Origin: Zygnema cylindricum
Taxonomy: Eukaryota > Streptophyta > Zygnematophyceae > Zygnematales > Zygnemataceae
Length of the DNA: 64,000 bases
Assembly (NCBI GenBank): GCA_037447655.1
Contig: JBBHKE010003153.1
Location: forward strand, 78,069 to 142,068
Direction: 5' to 3'
In this document: one piece after another, positions 11,471-23,938 of the stretch
Numbering within the stretch: position 1 is the first letter of the stretch
How the letters are laid out: the number at the start of each line of letters is the position of its first letter
Program-made: the position numbers and the translations under genes
The notes under the pieces: generated by a model
The model's input: the letters and a program-made list of their open reading frames with translations, nothing else
Databases searched by the model: none
What the model was told of the DNA's origin: nothing

Positions 11471-13311
11471 AAAAATACCATCCTGACTTCCAAACTAAAG
11501 GGGATTAAAAGACGTGGTACAAAGTGGAAAAGCGGAGGGAAACAAAAGGGAAAGTAAAAAAGTCGCAACTTAAGAATGCTTACACAGAACCTCAAGCCAC
11601 AGTGAATTTACAGTAAAACATTCCCCCAACCTCCTTGCTAAACTCCACCTCTAGCCATTCCCTCTCATCTTTGGTGAGAATTTGATAAGCATTGATACAA
11701 GTATTTACAAGGAATTGACTAATGGTAATACCAATTTGTCATTTTTTTTTGTTGTGAACTCAAACTTTTTTATTTTCTTATAAGAAAACACGGCCTGGTC
11801 TCGGCTTTTAGAAAACTAACTTCGCAAACTAAAGCAAGGAAGGAAAGAAAGGAAAGGAAAGGAATTTCCTAACAGACGTTGTGAATTTAACAGACACTAA
11901 GTATAATAAGACTTGCACAACAATCTCCAACAGTTTGAAAACCACAATAGGGTCAACAAAAAAATCAAAGCACGTCTTAGACTCAAATCATAACGGTGGT
12001 CAATAGATCCTACCACTTTGAAGTATATATTTCCTTTCCTTAATGTCTTTATTCTTGTTTTAAGAAGCACTACGCGCTATTCCAAAAGCTAATCATCTTA
12101 TTTGTCTATATGAGATAGCAAGAATAGCAATACCTGCCCTCCACTACCATATATGTTTATATCGGTTGATTCATGCAAAGTAAAAATAGTGAAAACCAAA
12201 GTATGAGTTTAACCCAAAAAAATGAGGTTAAAACAATACAGAAGTATCTCCAAATAAGATTTACCCACCAGGTCTGACACAACAGTCTACAGACGAGGAG
12301 ACCAATTCACCAAATAGCTCCCTGCATTTTTTTCAGAAAATTTTGTCATAATCAACTTTACATGCATCAATTGATAATCTCAAGCTTATAGACTCCTTAT
12401 AAACACTAACCTTACGAGAGAAAAACTTCTCTGGAGACTTTATCCTCCCATCTGACTAGCTCACACAAATAATTGACAATTCAAATAATAACCAACAGGA
12501 AGTTATATGTATCAACCTGTTGAATTCAAACAGGGACAATCTACAACCACCAAGCAAAAATGATAAGAAAATAATTAAGGAATTAATGCACAAAATATTT
12601 AACTTCCAAGAATACGTCAACTGTGAAGAGATGATTACCACGATAGAGAAGGCTTTTTTTGTGGAGACGCAAAAAAGCCTCCACAACAAATTCTGTACAA
12701 AAAGAAAGCCAATTCCACTATAAATATTTGGTTTTTGCATAAGATTTGTCACTCCTTGCAAAGCTACAAGCTTTCACTTCACAAACAATGTTTCTCAAAC
12801 TGTCTTACAAAATGGACGACATATGACCTGACTTTAAACTACTCCGTACGCTATGATTTGTCAAATCCACACTTTTTTTTGACATATATGGTTCTTTGGA
12901 GAAAAACAAGGAACTTGATGAGTATATAAAATGGATTACTGCCTACTACACCTGATCTAACCACATCCATAAAGTGATGAGAATGAGGCAATTATACATT
13001 TTTTTTATTTGAATTTTATTGAAATTAGTTGAATGTCAAATGAATTTGAAGTAAAATTGTACGTTTTAGCGCAATAGCGTGGTTCCAATAAATCACAAAA
13101 TAGAAGCCTTAAAATCATGCTTATAAATTTTCCGATGAAATCCACACTATTTACACTAACAATTCTCACACCAAAGACAAAAAAAAAATTGCAATTAGTC
13201 AAAATACAAAAAAAAAATAGAGAACACTTTCAGCTGAGCTTTTCATCTAATGTGAAACGTTCTAGAGATCAATCACAAGAGGCTCCCAAAGGTAGTATTT
13301 GGTTCCCAATA
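11471..13311. other. Intergenic, nothing recognised
   Basis: AT-rich sequence with a few short open frames lacking splice context or recognisable domains, directly left of copia element C. Confidence 0.5.
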
Positions 13312-13316
13312 GTTCT

Positions 13317-14267
13317 TGTTGAAATTAATAGATTTCTAGAGTATTTTCTAGGTTTAAATATGTTAGTATAAAAGGAAAAGAAAACGATAGACAGCCTTCC
13401 TCCACCTCCTCTCTCTAGCCCCCATACTTGTTCTAGTCACAGAAGGATAAAGAGGGTGATTGATCCATGGTTGCCTTTGTTCAACAGGCAGTTATTTTGA
13501 GTAAGTTACTAAAATTATACTTGACCGATCCAGGATTTGATCTCGGTACCTGCAGTCCGTTGAGTTGACCGGTAGCGATCAACTTCATCCTATTTGTCTA
13601 GGACCAATGTTAAATGCTATAGGGTTTGATAGATATTTATATACTTAGGAATAAACTAATTCATTCCGAAACCATAATAATGCATGGACAGAGTTTCGGC
13701 AAAGTGGAAAACGGTATGGTTTAAACGATATCGCGAAGTATATATAAGTAATTGCATTCGGGTCGATCACTTCTCACGAAACCCCATACGGTCTCCGGCA
13801 CGAAAGACCGCATGACCGGCCCACGGAAACAACATTCAACGCTGAATTAAGGGAACGTACCTACAAGTAAAAACACGCCCTCCAATGGCCTTGACGTAAA
13901 AAGGTCGTACAAAAAGTTTATCGGCAGTAGTACTTTTATATACTTTACACTGTTCTGATTGGAGCGTACTTTAGTAGATATGGTTTGTGAGAGAGAGATG
14001 TAGGACATACAATATTTAGACAGTCACCTCTCCCTTGGGAGTATTGTATAAATTAGCATCTTTGCCAGATTATAACTTATCGCCTAGTTGGGCGTTTTCA
14101 AAGATTCTTTTTCCAACGGACTCAAGGGAGTACAGGCGACTCAAGGTAGCAGTAAGATTGTTTCCTTGTCTGCTTAGGTAGCAGTGATTGCCATTGAAAT
14201 TGAGTTAGTTAATAACTATCTAGAGGCTTCCTGTACTCTGTAGTCCAATGGAGGACACAGAGTTTCA
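13317..14267 (+). repeat. 5' LTR of copia element C
   Basis: TGTTGAAATTAATAG...GAGTTTCA. A TATA motif (tatatataag) lies at 13739-13747. It is about 87 bases shorter than the 3' LTR, through a deletion around 13760-13830. Confidence 0.93.
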
Positions 14268-14283
14268 GGTTATTGGCCCACCC

Positions 14284-15315
14284 TCTAGGGTGCCTACCTT
14301 CAATGGATCTAGGTTCATCTATTGGGAAGCTATGATGATTGGAGCTTTGTGCGAAAAATGATATTAGGGTATTGTCAGTGGACAAGTGAAACGTCCACCT
14401 TTGGGAACTCCAATAGGATTTGGAGGAGTAAGGTTTCCTACAGCAACGGCTGCCTCAGCCGAGGAGGAAAATGATAGGGACAGCAGTGTGTCCAAAAAAA
14501 GGAAAGAGAAGGAGACACCCCTCACTCCCATTGCCACAATACCGGGAGCGGCGACCGTGAAGACTGCGGAGAACGATACTCAAATGTGGGAGGATGTGAA
14601 CATGGCGGCCAAGAACTTCATTCTGAGGCACCTCACTCAAGCTTTGGCCACCTCTCATCTTCACATTTACAAAGCCGAGGAAATATGGGTGGGTTTGGTG
14701 GAGATTTATAGAGCTAGAACAATTCAAGAGCTCTAGTTGGCTGAGCAAAAGCTAGTGAGTTACACTTACAAAGGAGGAAAGATGCTAGATTACTGTAATG
14801 ATCTTTCTTTTTTGTATATGGGGATGGAAAGTGTCGGGTAGACAGCTACAATGAAAATGAAAGTTAACACTTTTATCATGAAGTTACCAGATGAGTTCGA
14901 GTCCATAGTGCATCGAGTACAGGAAATGCTTGAAAGTTCATGGAAATTAAACACATTTGTCAAGATGAAACTTGTGCAGGAAAACACAATGGAAATTAGG
15001 AGACGAAGAAAGAGCATTTAAGCTCTAGCAACAGGAGGGGACGGATTGGGGAAGGACTCAAACAAACTGTACAAAGGGGAAAGAGATCATTATGGAGGAC
15101 CAAGGCCCCCAAAGGGTCTTTGCCATTTTTGCAAAAAGCCGGGACACTTCATCGCAGATTGTGTTAAGCTGCCGGAGCTGAGGCTCCAAGAGAACAGTGG
15201 AGAGGGTTCGTCCGGAGGGAAGAAAAAGGCACTTGTGGTTACAAAAGTGACACAAGAAAGCGAGGATGAGTCCTCTCAAGAGGATGGGGAGCTTGTTCTT
15301 GACGAGGGTCTGTAG
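14284..15315 (+). pseudogene. Copia C gag
   Basis: Capsid/nucleocapsid precursor. Recognisable from PTFNGSRFIYWEAM near 14297, through a KKRKEKETPLTPIA segment, AEEIWVGLVEIYRAR and YKGGKMLDYCND, to a CCHC zinc knuckle CHFCKKPGHFIADC at about 15121-15162, then an acidic tail. Stops at about 14734, 14838 and 15019 break it into four pieces in the same general frame, so it cannot give full-length gag without suppression. Confidence 0.88.
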
Positions 15316-15389
15316 GAGAAGGAGATCCCTCGGAGACAAAAGTGTGCCCTTGGAGCAATTCGAGAAGCTCCACAGGAAGGATGTATAAT

Positions 15390-16640
15390 CCATTGAGGTG
15401 CATCTATCCATATATGTTGTGATAAAGAACTCTTCACTAAGCTAAGAAAATTCCCTACGGTAGAGATTGAGTATGGGGATGAAGAGTGGTTACTACAAAT
15501 CTAGAGGGATCAGTAGATTTGAAAGTCTTAGTAGAGGGTAAGACTTCTATACTTACATTCTCAGATGTACTCTACATTCCTTAGCTGAGTAAAAATCTTC
15601 TCTCTACGTTTGTGTTAGATAGCAAGGAGTTTGATACCTTCACTAGAAAGGGCGTCTTAACAACTAAGTATGGAGATGAAGTTTACCTCATCCCAAATAA
15701 AGGTAGCCAATGAATGTTTAGGCTTACCATGAGTAATGAAAAAACGAATGCTTGCTATGCTAGTGTTCCTAAGTTGATGATTTGGCATAAGTGGTTAGGG
15801 CATGCGCATTTTGATAGGTTGAGGGAAATGAAAAAGCTTGGGGTAGAAGAAGGCATTCAGTTTGGGGATAATGAAATGGTGGATGATTGTAGTGGTTGTG
15901 CTCAAGGTAAGGCTCAAAGACTTCCCTTTCCTAAAACAGCCACATGTATAGGAGATTAAGTGTTATATTTGGTCCACACGGATATTTGGGGACCTGCAAA
16001 AGTACTTTCGGTTGGAGGAAAGAGGTTTATGATGATAATACCCGATGACTGGTTTAGATACTCTAGAGTCTACTTTCTGAAAACAAAGTGTGAAACATCA
16101 ACTTACTTCAAAAAATATAAAGCCTGGAGTGAGAAGTTGCATGAAACCCCCATTAAAAGGATAAGGAGTGATAATTGGGGGGAATATACCTCTAACTAGT
16201 TTGAGGAATATCTGAGAGATGACAGAGTGCAACACCAAAAAACTGTACCATATAACCCAGAACAAAATGGGGTAGCTGAGAGATTGAATCGAACACTAGG
16301 AGATATTGCATGTAGTATGTTGGCAGATAAGAAAATAGGAAAGAGATTTTGGGCAGAAGCAATGAACAGTGCCAACTACATTAAGAATAGAGTCCTTACC
16401 TCAACTATAAAGGGAGTGACACCTTATGAGAGATAATTTGGAAGGAAACCAGATATCTCACACCTTAAAGTATTCGGTAGCCAAGTTTACAGTCTAGACA
16501 CGGATAGGAAAAACTGGAAACTAGATGCTAAGGGAAAACCTAGATACTTTGTGGGGTATGATGAGGATGTTAAGGGATATAGAGTCGTTGACTTAGCAAA
16601 AAAATATATCATTCTGGTCAAACACTTAGTTGTCATGGAT
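15390..16640 (+). pseudogene. Copia C protease/integrase region
   Basis: After a poorly preserved protease segment (no DSGA-type motif seen; LYIPxLSKNLLS remains near 15570-15600), the GAG-pre-integrase domain is clear at 15714-15958 (HKWLGHAHFDRL and DDCSGCAQGKA give the HHCC zinc site). The core follows with the three acidic residues of the D,D,E triad: HTDIWGPA near 15975, RSDNWGEY near 16175 and NGVAERLNRT near 16265. In-frame stops lie at about 15711, 15958, 16198 and 16434, each a single-codon interruption. Confidence 0.9.
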
Positions 16641-16879
16641 GAAGGGATTTCATTTGACCCCTTCAAATATACAAAGAAAATAAGAATAAGATTTGAGTCT
16701 GAAAGAGAGGAGAACTTTGTCGTTCCCGAAAGGAACATGAGTGTAACCGTGATTGCAAATTCAAGGGAGATTCATGATACAGAGACACACTAGAAACCTC
16801 ACTTACTCCTATGGACTTCGAGGAGATAGAAGAGGCAGGACAAGAACCGGCTTCCATGGACAGAGGAGCCGATTAGATC

Positions 16880-17785
16880 GTGAGAAGAAATCCAAGACTT
16901 CCATCCATTCCAGCTTTGGAGTTTGAGAGAGGAAGGAGGAACAGCAAAAGGATACAAGAAAAAGAAGCTGCTAATAAGGTAACTAGGGTATCTCACCCAG
17001 ATGAGCCTCAGTCTTACTTAGAGGCAGTGAATTGTCCAGAGAAAGAAAGATGGATTAGAGTCATAAATGATGAGATGGCTTCTATCATGGAAGCAAATAC
17101 TTGGGAACTAGTAGATTGTCCTCCAGACAAAAAACCTATTGGGTGTAAAAGGGTGTTCTAACTAAAACTGAACCCAGATTATACAATTGAGAGATACAAG
17201 GCTCGATTGGTAGCGAAGGGGTTCACCCAAAAAGAGGGGATTGACTATGAGGAGACCTTTGCTCTAGTTGTTCCGTTCCCATCAGTAAGGATTCTCCTCA
17301 GTCTAGCAGCATCGGAAAACATGGAAATCCACCAGATGGACATTAAGACTGCTTTTCATAATGGTGAGTTAAAGGAAGAATTTTTCATGAGACAACTCAA
17401 GGGGTTCGTGGAAGAAGGAGAAGAGAGAAAAGTTTGTAGGCTAATAAAGTCTTTATATGGACTTAAGCAGGCTTCCTGACAGTGGAATAAGAAACTAGAT
17501 GAGTTTCTTATCGGTGTGGGATATATCCGTATCACCTTTGACCGTTCTATGTATATGTTTGAAGATGAGAATGGTGTCATTTTTATTGCAATATATGTGG
17601 ATGATCTGCTTGTGTTGAATAAATCTTTGGAAAATATCAATAAGTTAAAGAGAGATCTTAGAATCACATTTGATATGAAGGATCTAGGGGAAGCTAGTTA
17701 TACATTAAGGATTCAAATGGAGAGAGATAGGGGGAAGACGATTATCAAACTTACCCAAAAAGAAGCAATAGGTAATATGATTTAG
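16880..17785 (+). pseudogene. Copia C reverse transcriptase (RVT_2)
   Basis: RVT_2 domain: HPDEPQSYLEAV near 17000, KARLVAKGFTQKEGIDYEE near 17200, MDIKTAFHNGELKEEFFM near 17338, SLYGLKQAS at 17450-17476, a stop (tga) at 17477, then the catalytic IYVDDLLV near 17595 and MKDLGEASYTLRIQ near 17680. Stops at about 17160, 17477 and 17785. Confidence 0.9.
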
Positions 17786-17794
17786 AAATTCCAG

Positions 17795-18595
17795 ATGGAA
17801 AATGCTAACAGTTGTACCACTCCCATGGACTTAAAAAAAGTAAGTGATAGTAGTGTAGAAGGAGGAGTGATGATCTTAGAAGATCACATGAGTCAAGAGG
17901 AAAGAGAGTTTATGAAGTCTATTCCTTGTAGACAAGTCGAAAAAAGTTTAATCTATTTTATGAATTGTAACATGCGGGACATAGTGGTAGCAGTCGGAGT
18001 GCTCAGTAGGAGTCTTAATGATCCTAGTAAGAGAGACTGGGAGGCAACCAAGAGAGACATGAGATATCGGGTGGGAACTAGGGAGGTATGGTTGCATTTG
18101 GGAGGGGAGCACACTGACATCACTACTTGGAGTGATGCTAGTTATGGGAACGCACCTATGAGAAGATGCACTTCTAGGTATGTGTTGTATGTTGGGGAAG
18201 GTGCTTGTTGTTGGAGCTGTAAGCAACAAAAGGTGGTTGCTCAGTCTACTATGGAGGCTGAGTACATGGCCTCTTGTTCTTTTGTGAAAGAGTTGATGTG
18301 GGTCAAATCCTTACTAGAAGAACTAAGGTATATGAAGGAGGAAGTGCATGAAGTGTTTTGTGATAATCAAGCAGCCATTGCAATTGGAGCTAATCCAAAA
18401 CATCATTTTAAAGCTAAACATATGGATATAAGATTGAGTTTTGTGAGGGAAAAAGTTGAGAATAAGATTGTGAATCTTCTAAATAGATCTGATGAAGAAA
18501 TGGTAGCTGATATGATGACAAAACCAGTGCCCGCTCCTAAATTGAAATATTGTAGAGAAAAATGTGGACTAAAACTGAAGGTAAACTTAGACTAG
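17795..18595 (+). pseudogene. Copia C RT C-terminus and RNase H, open 266 codons
   Basis: Uninterrupted block: NSCTTPMDLKK, GVLSRSLNDPSKRDWEATK, the RNase H acidic motif TTWSDASYGNAP, STMEAEYMASC, VFCDNQAAIAIGAN, and a terminal CREKCGLK shared with element A. It is the only long intact segment of the element, and its start codon is an internal Met, not a real initiator. Confidence 0.92.
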
Positions 18596-18608
18596 AAAAC
18601 AAGGTGAG

Positions 18609-19646
18609 TGCTGAAATTAATAGACTTCTAGGGTATTTTCTAGGTTTAGATATGTTAGTATAAAAGGAAAAGAAAAGGACGGGCAGCCTACCTCCACCTC
18701 CTCTCTCTAGCCCCCATCCTTGTTGTAGTCACTGAAGGATAGAGAGGGTGGTTGATCCATGGCTGTCTTAGTTCAACAAGCATTTATTTTAAGTAAGTTA
18801 CTAAAAATATACTTGACGGACCCAGGATTTGATCTCGGTAGCTATCGTCCGTCGAGTGGGCCTCTAGCGGTCTGCTTTATCCTATTAGTCTAAGACGAAT
18901 GCTAAATGCTCTAGGGTTTGATAGATATTTATATATTTAGAAATGAACTAATTCATTTAACTGAAACTCTATGCGACATGCATAGATACAGTTTTTGTAA
19001 AGCATGGAGTACGGTACGCTTTTGAAAGGAATACCGCGCATTTTGTTTCAACAGCGAAACAAATATCGGGCAAGTATTTATAACGGTTGAGATTGCATTT
19101 CGAGTCAAATCCAACGGCGCACGCCATCGCCGAAATCGCGGAATGGTCACGTTGGCATTTAGTGACGTGGCATGACCTGGCGCCACGTGGAGAAATAACA
19201 TTCGGTCGCGGGAATTATGAGGAACGTACGGACAAGTGTAAAATGGACACGCGTCCGCTCAATGGCCTAGTCGTACAAAGGTCCTACAAAAAGTACATCG
19301 GCAATAGTACTTTTACGTACTTTACAATATTATGATTGGAGCGTACTTTAGTAGATATGGTTTGTGAGAGAGAGAGATGTAGGACTTAGAATATTTAGAC
19401 AGTCACCTCTCCCTTGGGAGTATTCTATAAATTAGCATCTTTGCCGGCTTATAACTTATCGCTTGGTTGGGCGTTTTCAGAGATTCTTTTTCCTACTGAA
19501 TTAGGGGAGTCCAGACTGCAAAAGGGTGCATTTAGATTGTATGCTTGTCTGCTTAGGTAGCAACGGTTGCCATTGAAAGTGGGTTAGTTAATAACTATCT
19601 AGAGGCTTCCTGTACTCTGTAGTCCAATAGAGGACACAAAGTTTCA
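18609..19646 (+). repeat. 3' LTR of copia element C
   Basis: TGCTGAAATTAATAG...AAGTTTCA. It keeps the ~87-bp segment lost from the 5' LTR and shares GACGTGGCATGACC / GCGCCACGTGGAG-type sequence with the element A LTRs, confirming one family. Confidence 0.93.
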
Positions 19647-19654
19647 GTTCTGTC

Positions 19655-19945
19655 GTACCTTTGAGCTGACATAACTGAACCAAACTGATTAGAACTGAAT
19701 GGACTGAATTGAATGGAAATAAACTGAAGTGAGTAGAGCTGACAAGTACCAAATCGAGCTTATTTGAACTGAACTAAATTGAGTTGAATTGAGATGAACT
19801 CAATAGAATTGAACTAGATTAAATCAAACCGAATGAACTTAAATTGAATTGAAATTGAACTGAACTGAATGATACTACACTGAGCAGAACAAAAAAAATT
19901 AGAAGGGAAACCTGAAGTAGCCCAACCGAGCTGAGTTCAAATCAT
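19655..19945. repeat. Degenerate CTGAACTGAAC-type repeat, second site
   Basis: Same kind of degenerate pentamer-decamer repeat as at 10441-11470 ('gaactgaactaaattgag'). Begins directly after element C, which appears to have inserted at its edge. Confidence 0.7.
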
Positions 19946-21422
19946 TATGATTTCCATTTCTTTTCTGAATGACTTTCAAACAGAGCCATAAAAATTTACA
20001 ATCCCTAGGTTGTGAATCAAAACAAGATACACAAGAATAGAGAGATTCTCAATTTTTTTGTTTGGATATGCGTGAGAAAGAAAAAAATTGGGATAAGTCA
20101 AAGCTCATTTATTCCCAAATACTAGACTCATTTTCCTTCAATTTCCCCACAAAATGCTCAAGGAAAAGCCTTGTGGTGTCTACAAAAAAGGATGTGGGGA
20201 ATAAGTAAAACCCAAAACAATTCAAAAATAATTTAAAAAAATGAAGAGTAGAGATAAAGACAAAAACAACTACTAAGGATTACAAAGGATTCTTGATCTC
20301 TTACATTCCAATTCCGTTTCACGTCACTCAAACTAGCTGTATAAACCATGGCTCTTTTTTATAATGAACCCAAACACTCGGGGGGAAGTAAACAAATTTA
20401 TGGAGAAGACGTGGAGGGCTGAAATGCTTGCGATGGAGTTAAAATGTGTGCGGTGGAGAGCGTTGAGAGTGCAATGAGAGAGAGTACGGAGAGGTCATAA
20501 TTTTTTTGGAAAGGGCGAAACTGCCAAAGAGTTTTTGCAGCCACCAACGAGTAGGTTTTGGTAATTTTTTTGGCATGGTGGATTATTTTATTTTTATCTT
20601 CCCATATTGTCCGGTTGGTCAATTTGCTTCCTTTGTTTAGTGTGGCCTTCAAAATTGTAGACATTAATCTGACAAATAGTCTTATCGTAAGTCGTGTTAT
20701 GGGATTTTCATGTGATCAACTTAGATCGCCTACTTTGATTTGCGGATGTCCGATCGTCCAAATCTGACGGTTTAAATAAAAAATAGCTCAAAACTCACAG
20801 AAAATATATTTTTTGTCCGAATGTTTCTCAAAATTTAGACATGACGATTAATTCTCTATCGATCGATGTGCAACTCAACCGTGTTACCCTTTTTTTCATT
20901 TTTGGACCAATACAATATGGGTCTTAAGAGCATGTTGTATGTTTTGCGTACAATAGGCATATTATATGGGCCTATTTTCACCTACTTTTGAACTATGCTT
21001 CGCACAAGGTGACCATAAATTCTTTGCCGAAAAGAAGTATGCATTCTTGCTAGAAATAGTACGATTTTTGCCTTCTTTCCAAAAGAAGTACGGTTTTTTC
21101 ACTCCTTCCAACTTTATAGTTTCGAGCGCTATTTATTGTCGTTAGTTTTGAAATACAAATTCAAATTGCGAAAGTACACGTACAAGTACACGTACATGAT
21201 ACGTGAGCACAAATTTTGAAACGAAATTGGTCAGTTTCAAAATCTTTGACGATTTTAAAGATTGGATCCTCAACTTACATGGAGCCACTCAAATTGAACC
21301 ACGTATATAAAAACTTATTTACACACGTTACGCGATGTAACCGAGACCTTTGTATTAAAGAAATATTGTTGTCCGTTCTATTATACAGACCTTCGATGTA
21401 ACCACGCCCTAATTTATACTTA
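19946..21422. other. Intergenic, nothing recognised
   Basis: AT-rich sequence with poly-A/T runs; short open frames only. Confidence 0.5.
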
Positions 21423-21448
21423 CTAGTAAATCAACGCCCGTTACACGG
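21423..21448 (-). mobile_element. Helitron-like 3' terminus (hairpin + CTAG)
   Basis: On the minus strand: a perfect short palindrome GCCCGTGTAACGGGC, a 9-base spacer, then CTAG followed by T. A GC-rich hairpin a few bases before a CTRR end, inserted between A and T, is the structural signature of Helitron 3' ends. The element would extend to higher coordinates. Its 5' end is not certain; the TTAGTATATAAGGGTGG sequence read on the minus strand at about 23927-23945 is a candidate. No Rep/helicase coding sequence seen, so it would be non-autonomous. Confidence 0.4.
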
Positions 21449-22149
21449 GCATGTACCCTGTTCAGTTTATCACGCTTGTTTTTCATGCCCTATTTTCATG
21501 CCAACTTTTCATGTTTGTTACAAAAACGAACACCCGTACCTTTTCCCTGGATGGATGGTCTTGTACCTTTTCTTGTAGTCGTTCATAGAGACAATTGACG
21601 GCAACGTAACATTTGCTAGATGCACACTTGAAACGGATGGTGAATGATATGAAGAAATATATGTCCTTTTTTATGTTTGGACGTGAATTGCTGGTGATGT
21701 TCTCTCACGTCAAAAAAAACGTCGCGATGTGATTCATGTTGCCGTACAAGTTGTCGCCGACGACTTAGAGTACAAATTATTCATTCGAGATACAACTTCG
21801 TGTTTTTTTAAAGTCGGAAATCTGCATTCCAAAAAGGCTTTCCGGAAAAGAAGATGAATGACTACAGTTGTCAAGTTTTGACGCATTCGACCGCAAGTTT
21901 TGTCCGTCGCTACGCTCCAAAAAGTATGTTTTGTGTGTTGCTACGCTCGAAAAAGGTTGACACCCGAGCGATCGAGCTGTTTGGCGCCTATGTATTTTGT
22001 TTTTTTGCGAAATGAACGGTACGCGAGCATTCATTTCTTCATCTCATACACCATCCGTTTCTAGAGTGAATCCAGTAATTGTGCCTGCGATACGGCATAT
22101 GTAATATCGACGCACAGCAACGTAACATTACGCCAACAGTTTGGCGGTA

Positions 22150-22345
22150 TATACTGTTGACGGGCGGCAGCTTAAAAAATTGCCTGCAGGCGGCAACGCA
22201 AAGAAATGCGACCTAGCGGTAGTGTGTAAATTTGCAAGGAGCGTAGGAAATTGCCAGCAGGCGAAAGCGTAGAAAATTGTCAGCCGCCGTTGCCAGCTGG
22301 CGAAAGCGTAGAAATTTGTCAGCGGGCGTTACCCTAGAAAATGGG
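22150..22345 (+). repeat. Tandem repeat, 'gcgtagaaaattg(c/t)cagc' units
   Basis: About five imperfect ~30-base copies of a GC-rich unit ('ggcgaaagcgtagaaaattgtcag'). Lies between the Helitron-like end and the long inverted repeat. Confidence 0.65.
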
Positions 22346-22429
22346 AATTGATCATGACAGTGAATATTTTGGTTGCGCACAATCACTTACATCATTTTGT
22401 CAAATAACGTACGTTTGAAGTACACATTG

Positions 22430-23593
22430 GTACAAATAAAGTACCGTTGAGTATAAATTTGACGGTCAATCGGTTGGACATCTTTGACTTTCATAATATT
22501 TTTTCAACCGCTAAAAGTTTTGCCGCGCTTGCGAACGTCAACCGTCATAATATAATTAGCAATTCACACGGCCGGCGAGCGTTTACAGTAACAAAACTGC
22601 GGCAACCACATGTAAATAAAATGGTTGCAGAGAGTAACTTTTTGTCGTTATGTGAGCTCCACAGTGAGAGCACAGCCGCAAAATTGAAATTGAATCGTCT
22701 AAGTGTTACATTGAACTTAGACGCAAAGTGAAATGAAACCTACTGAAACTGAAAGTACAATAAGTCTCCAACATAAATATTATAACACACGAAACGAAAT
22801 AAACTTTTATAATAAAACGAACCAGTGTAAAAATATCATTTGAAATTAAATGAAAAAAATGAGCGTCGTCACGCGCGACGAAATCGAGCCACGCTATTTA
22901 CTAATTAACATACTTACATTTTTGTGTCGGTTCGGTTTGGTGCAAGCGCCGACTGGTATTCATTTGTTCGAGTCGCACACTGGTCGATTGCGAGGAAATG
23001 TTGGTTCGCGAAGCATGACGCGATTTTTTCGTCCGCGAAAGTAATTTATGTGTACGACAAAGCGGCAAAACCTTTGTCCGGCCGATCCTGCTTCGATCTT
23101 GTCAATGTAAGTATGTTGATTCGTAAATAGCGTGGCTCGATTTTGTCGCACGTGACGACGCTCATATTTTTCATTTACTTTCAAATGATATTTTTACGCC
23201 GGTTCGTTTTATTATAAAAGTTTATTTTGTTTCGTGCGTTGTAATATTTTTGTACGAGACTTATAGTACTTTCAGTTTCAATAGGTTTCATTTCACTTTG
23301 CGTCTAAGTTCAATGTAACACTTAGATGATTCAATTTCAATTTTTCGGCTGTGCTCCCACCGTGGAGCTCACATAAAGACAAAAGTTACTGTCTGCAACC
23401 ATTTTATTTATATGTGGTCGCCGCAGTTTTGTTACCGTAAACGCTCGCCGGCCGTGTGAATTGCTAATTTTATTATGATGGTCGACGTTCGCAAGCGCGG
23501 CAAAATTTTAAGCGGTTGAAACAATATTATGAAAGTCAAAGATGTCTAACCGATTGACCGTCAAATTTATACTCAACGGTACTTTATTTGTAC
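22430..23593. repeat. Long inverted repeat (two ~490-bp arms, 183-bp loop)
   Basis: 22430-22920 is the reverse complement of 23104-23593 with only scattered mismatches and small indels. The spacer is 22921-23103. A transcript through it would fold into a ~490-bp duplex. No protein domain is visible in either arm. It could be a foldback-type transposable element or a hairpin small-RNA locus. Confidence 0.9.
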
Positions 23594-23938
23594 GCGGAAG
23601 GCACATGGCCCTTGCGACGTGTACGCACATACGCGCGCGCTCATCGTGGATTCTATATACCTTTTCCACGCGGCCTATTTTTACACGTTCTGTATTCGAG
23701 AATTGTCCTCACTGTGCACGATCTTAGAAAACTGTAGGTTGATGACGTGGCGTCACGGATAAAAAGTGTAATAAAAATCGGACGGTCCTAATTTACGCCT
23801 ACAACCTTGGACAATTTTGTGTAATGTTGTTTTCGTTGAAAAAAATAAGATTCTGTACGAACCTGTACGAAACGGTACGGCCCTCAGTAAAAAACCTCAC
23901 TTTTTCGCTGATGGAAGTCCACCCTTATATACTAATTA
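23594..23938 (-). repeat. Dispersed repeat, copy 1
   Basis: Reverse complement of 52446-52790 over about 345 bases, with high similarity. Shared landmarks include GTGGACTTCCAT, a 'cgtttcgtacaggttcgtac' segment and GGCCATGTGCCTT. The right edge of this copy (AGGGTGGACTTCC read on the minus strand) also resembles the sequence starting at 25475. Confidence 0.85.

Larger units (their letters stand above)
13317..19646 (+). mobile_element. Ty1/copia LTR retrotransposon C, full length, inactive
   Basis: LTRs at 13317-14267 and 18609-19646, both TG...CA, flanked by a perfect 5-bp target duplication GTTCT (13312-13316 and 19647-19651). Internal order on the + strand: gag, GAG-pre-integrase, integrase, RT, RNase H. 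A purine-rich stretch (agaaaacaaggtgag) directly precedes the 3' LTR. The polyprotein has scattered in-frame stops (for example near 14734, 14838, 15019, 15313 and 17477), but the order is intact and the final 266-codon RNase H block is open. Same family as element A, opposite orientation, visibly better preserved. Confidence 0.95.
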
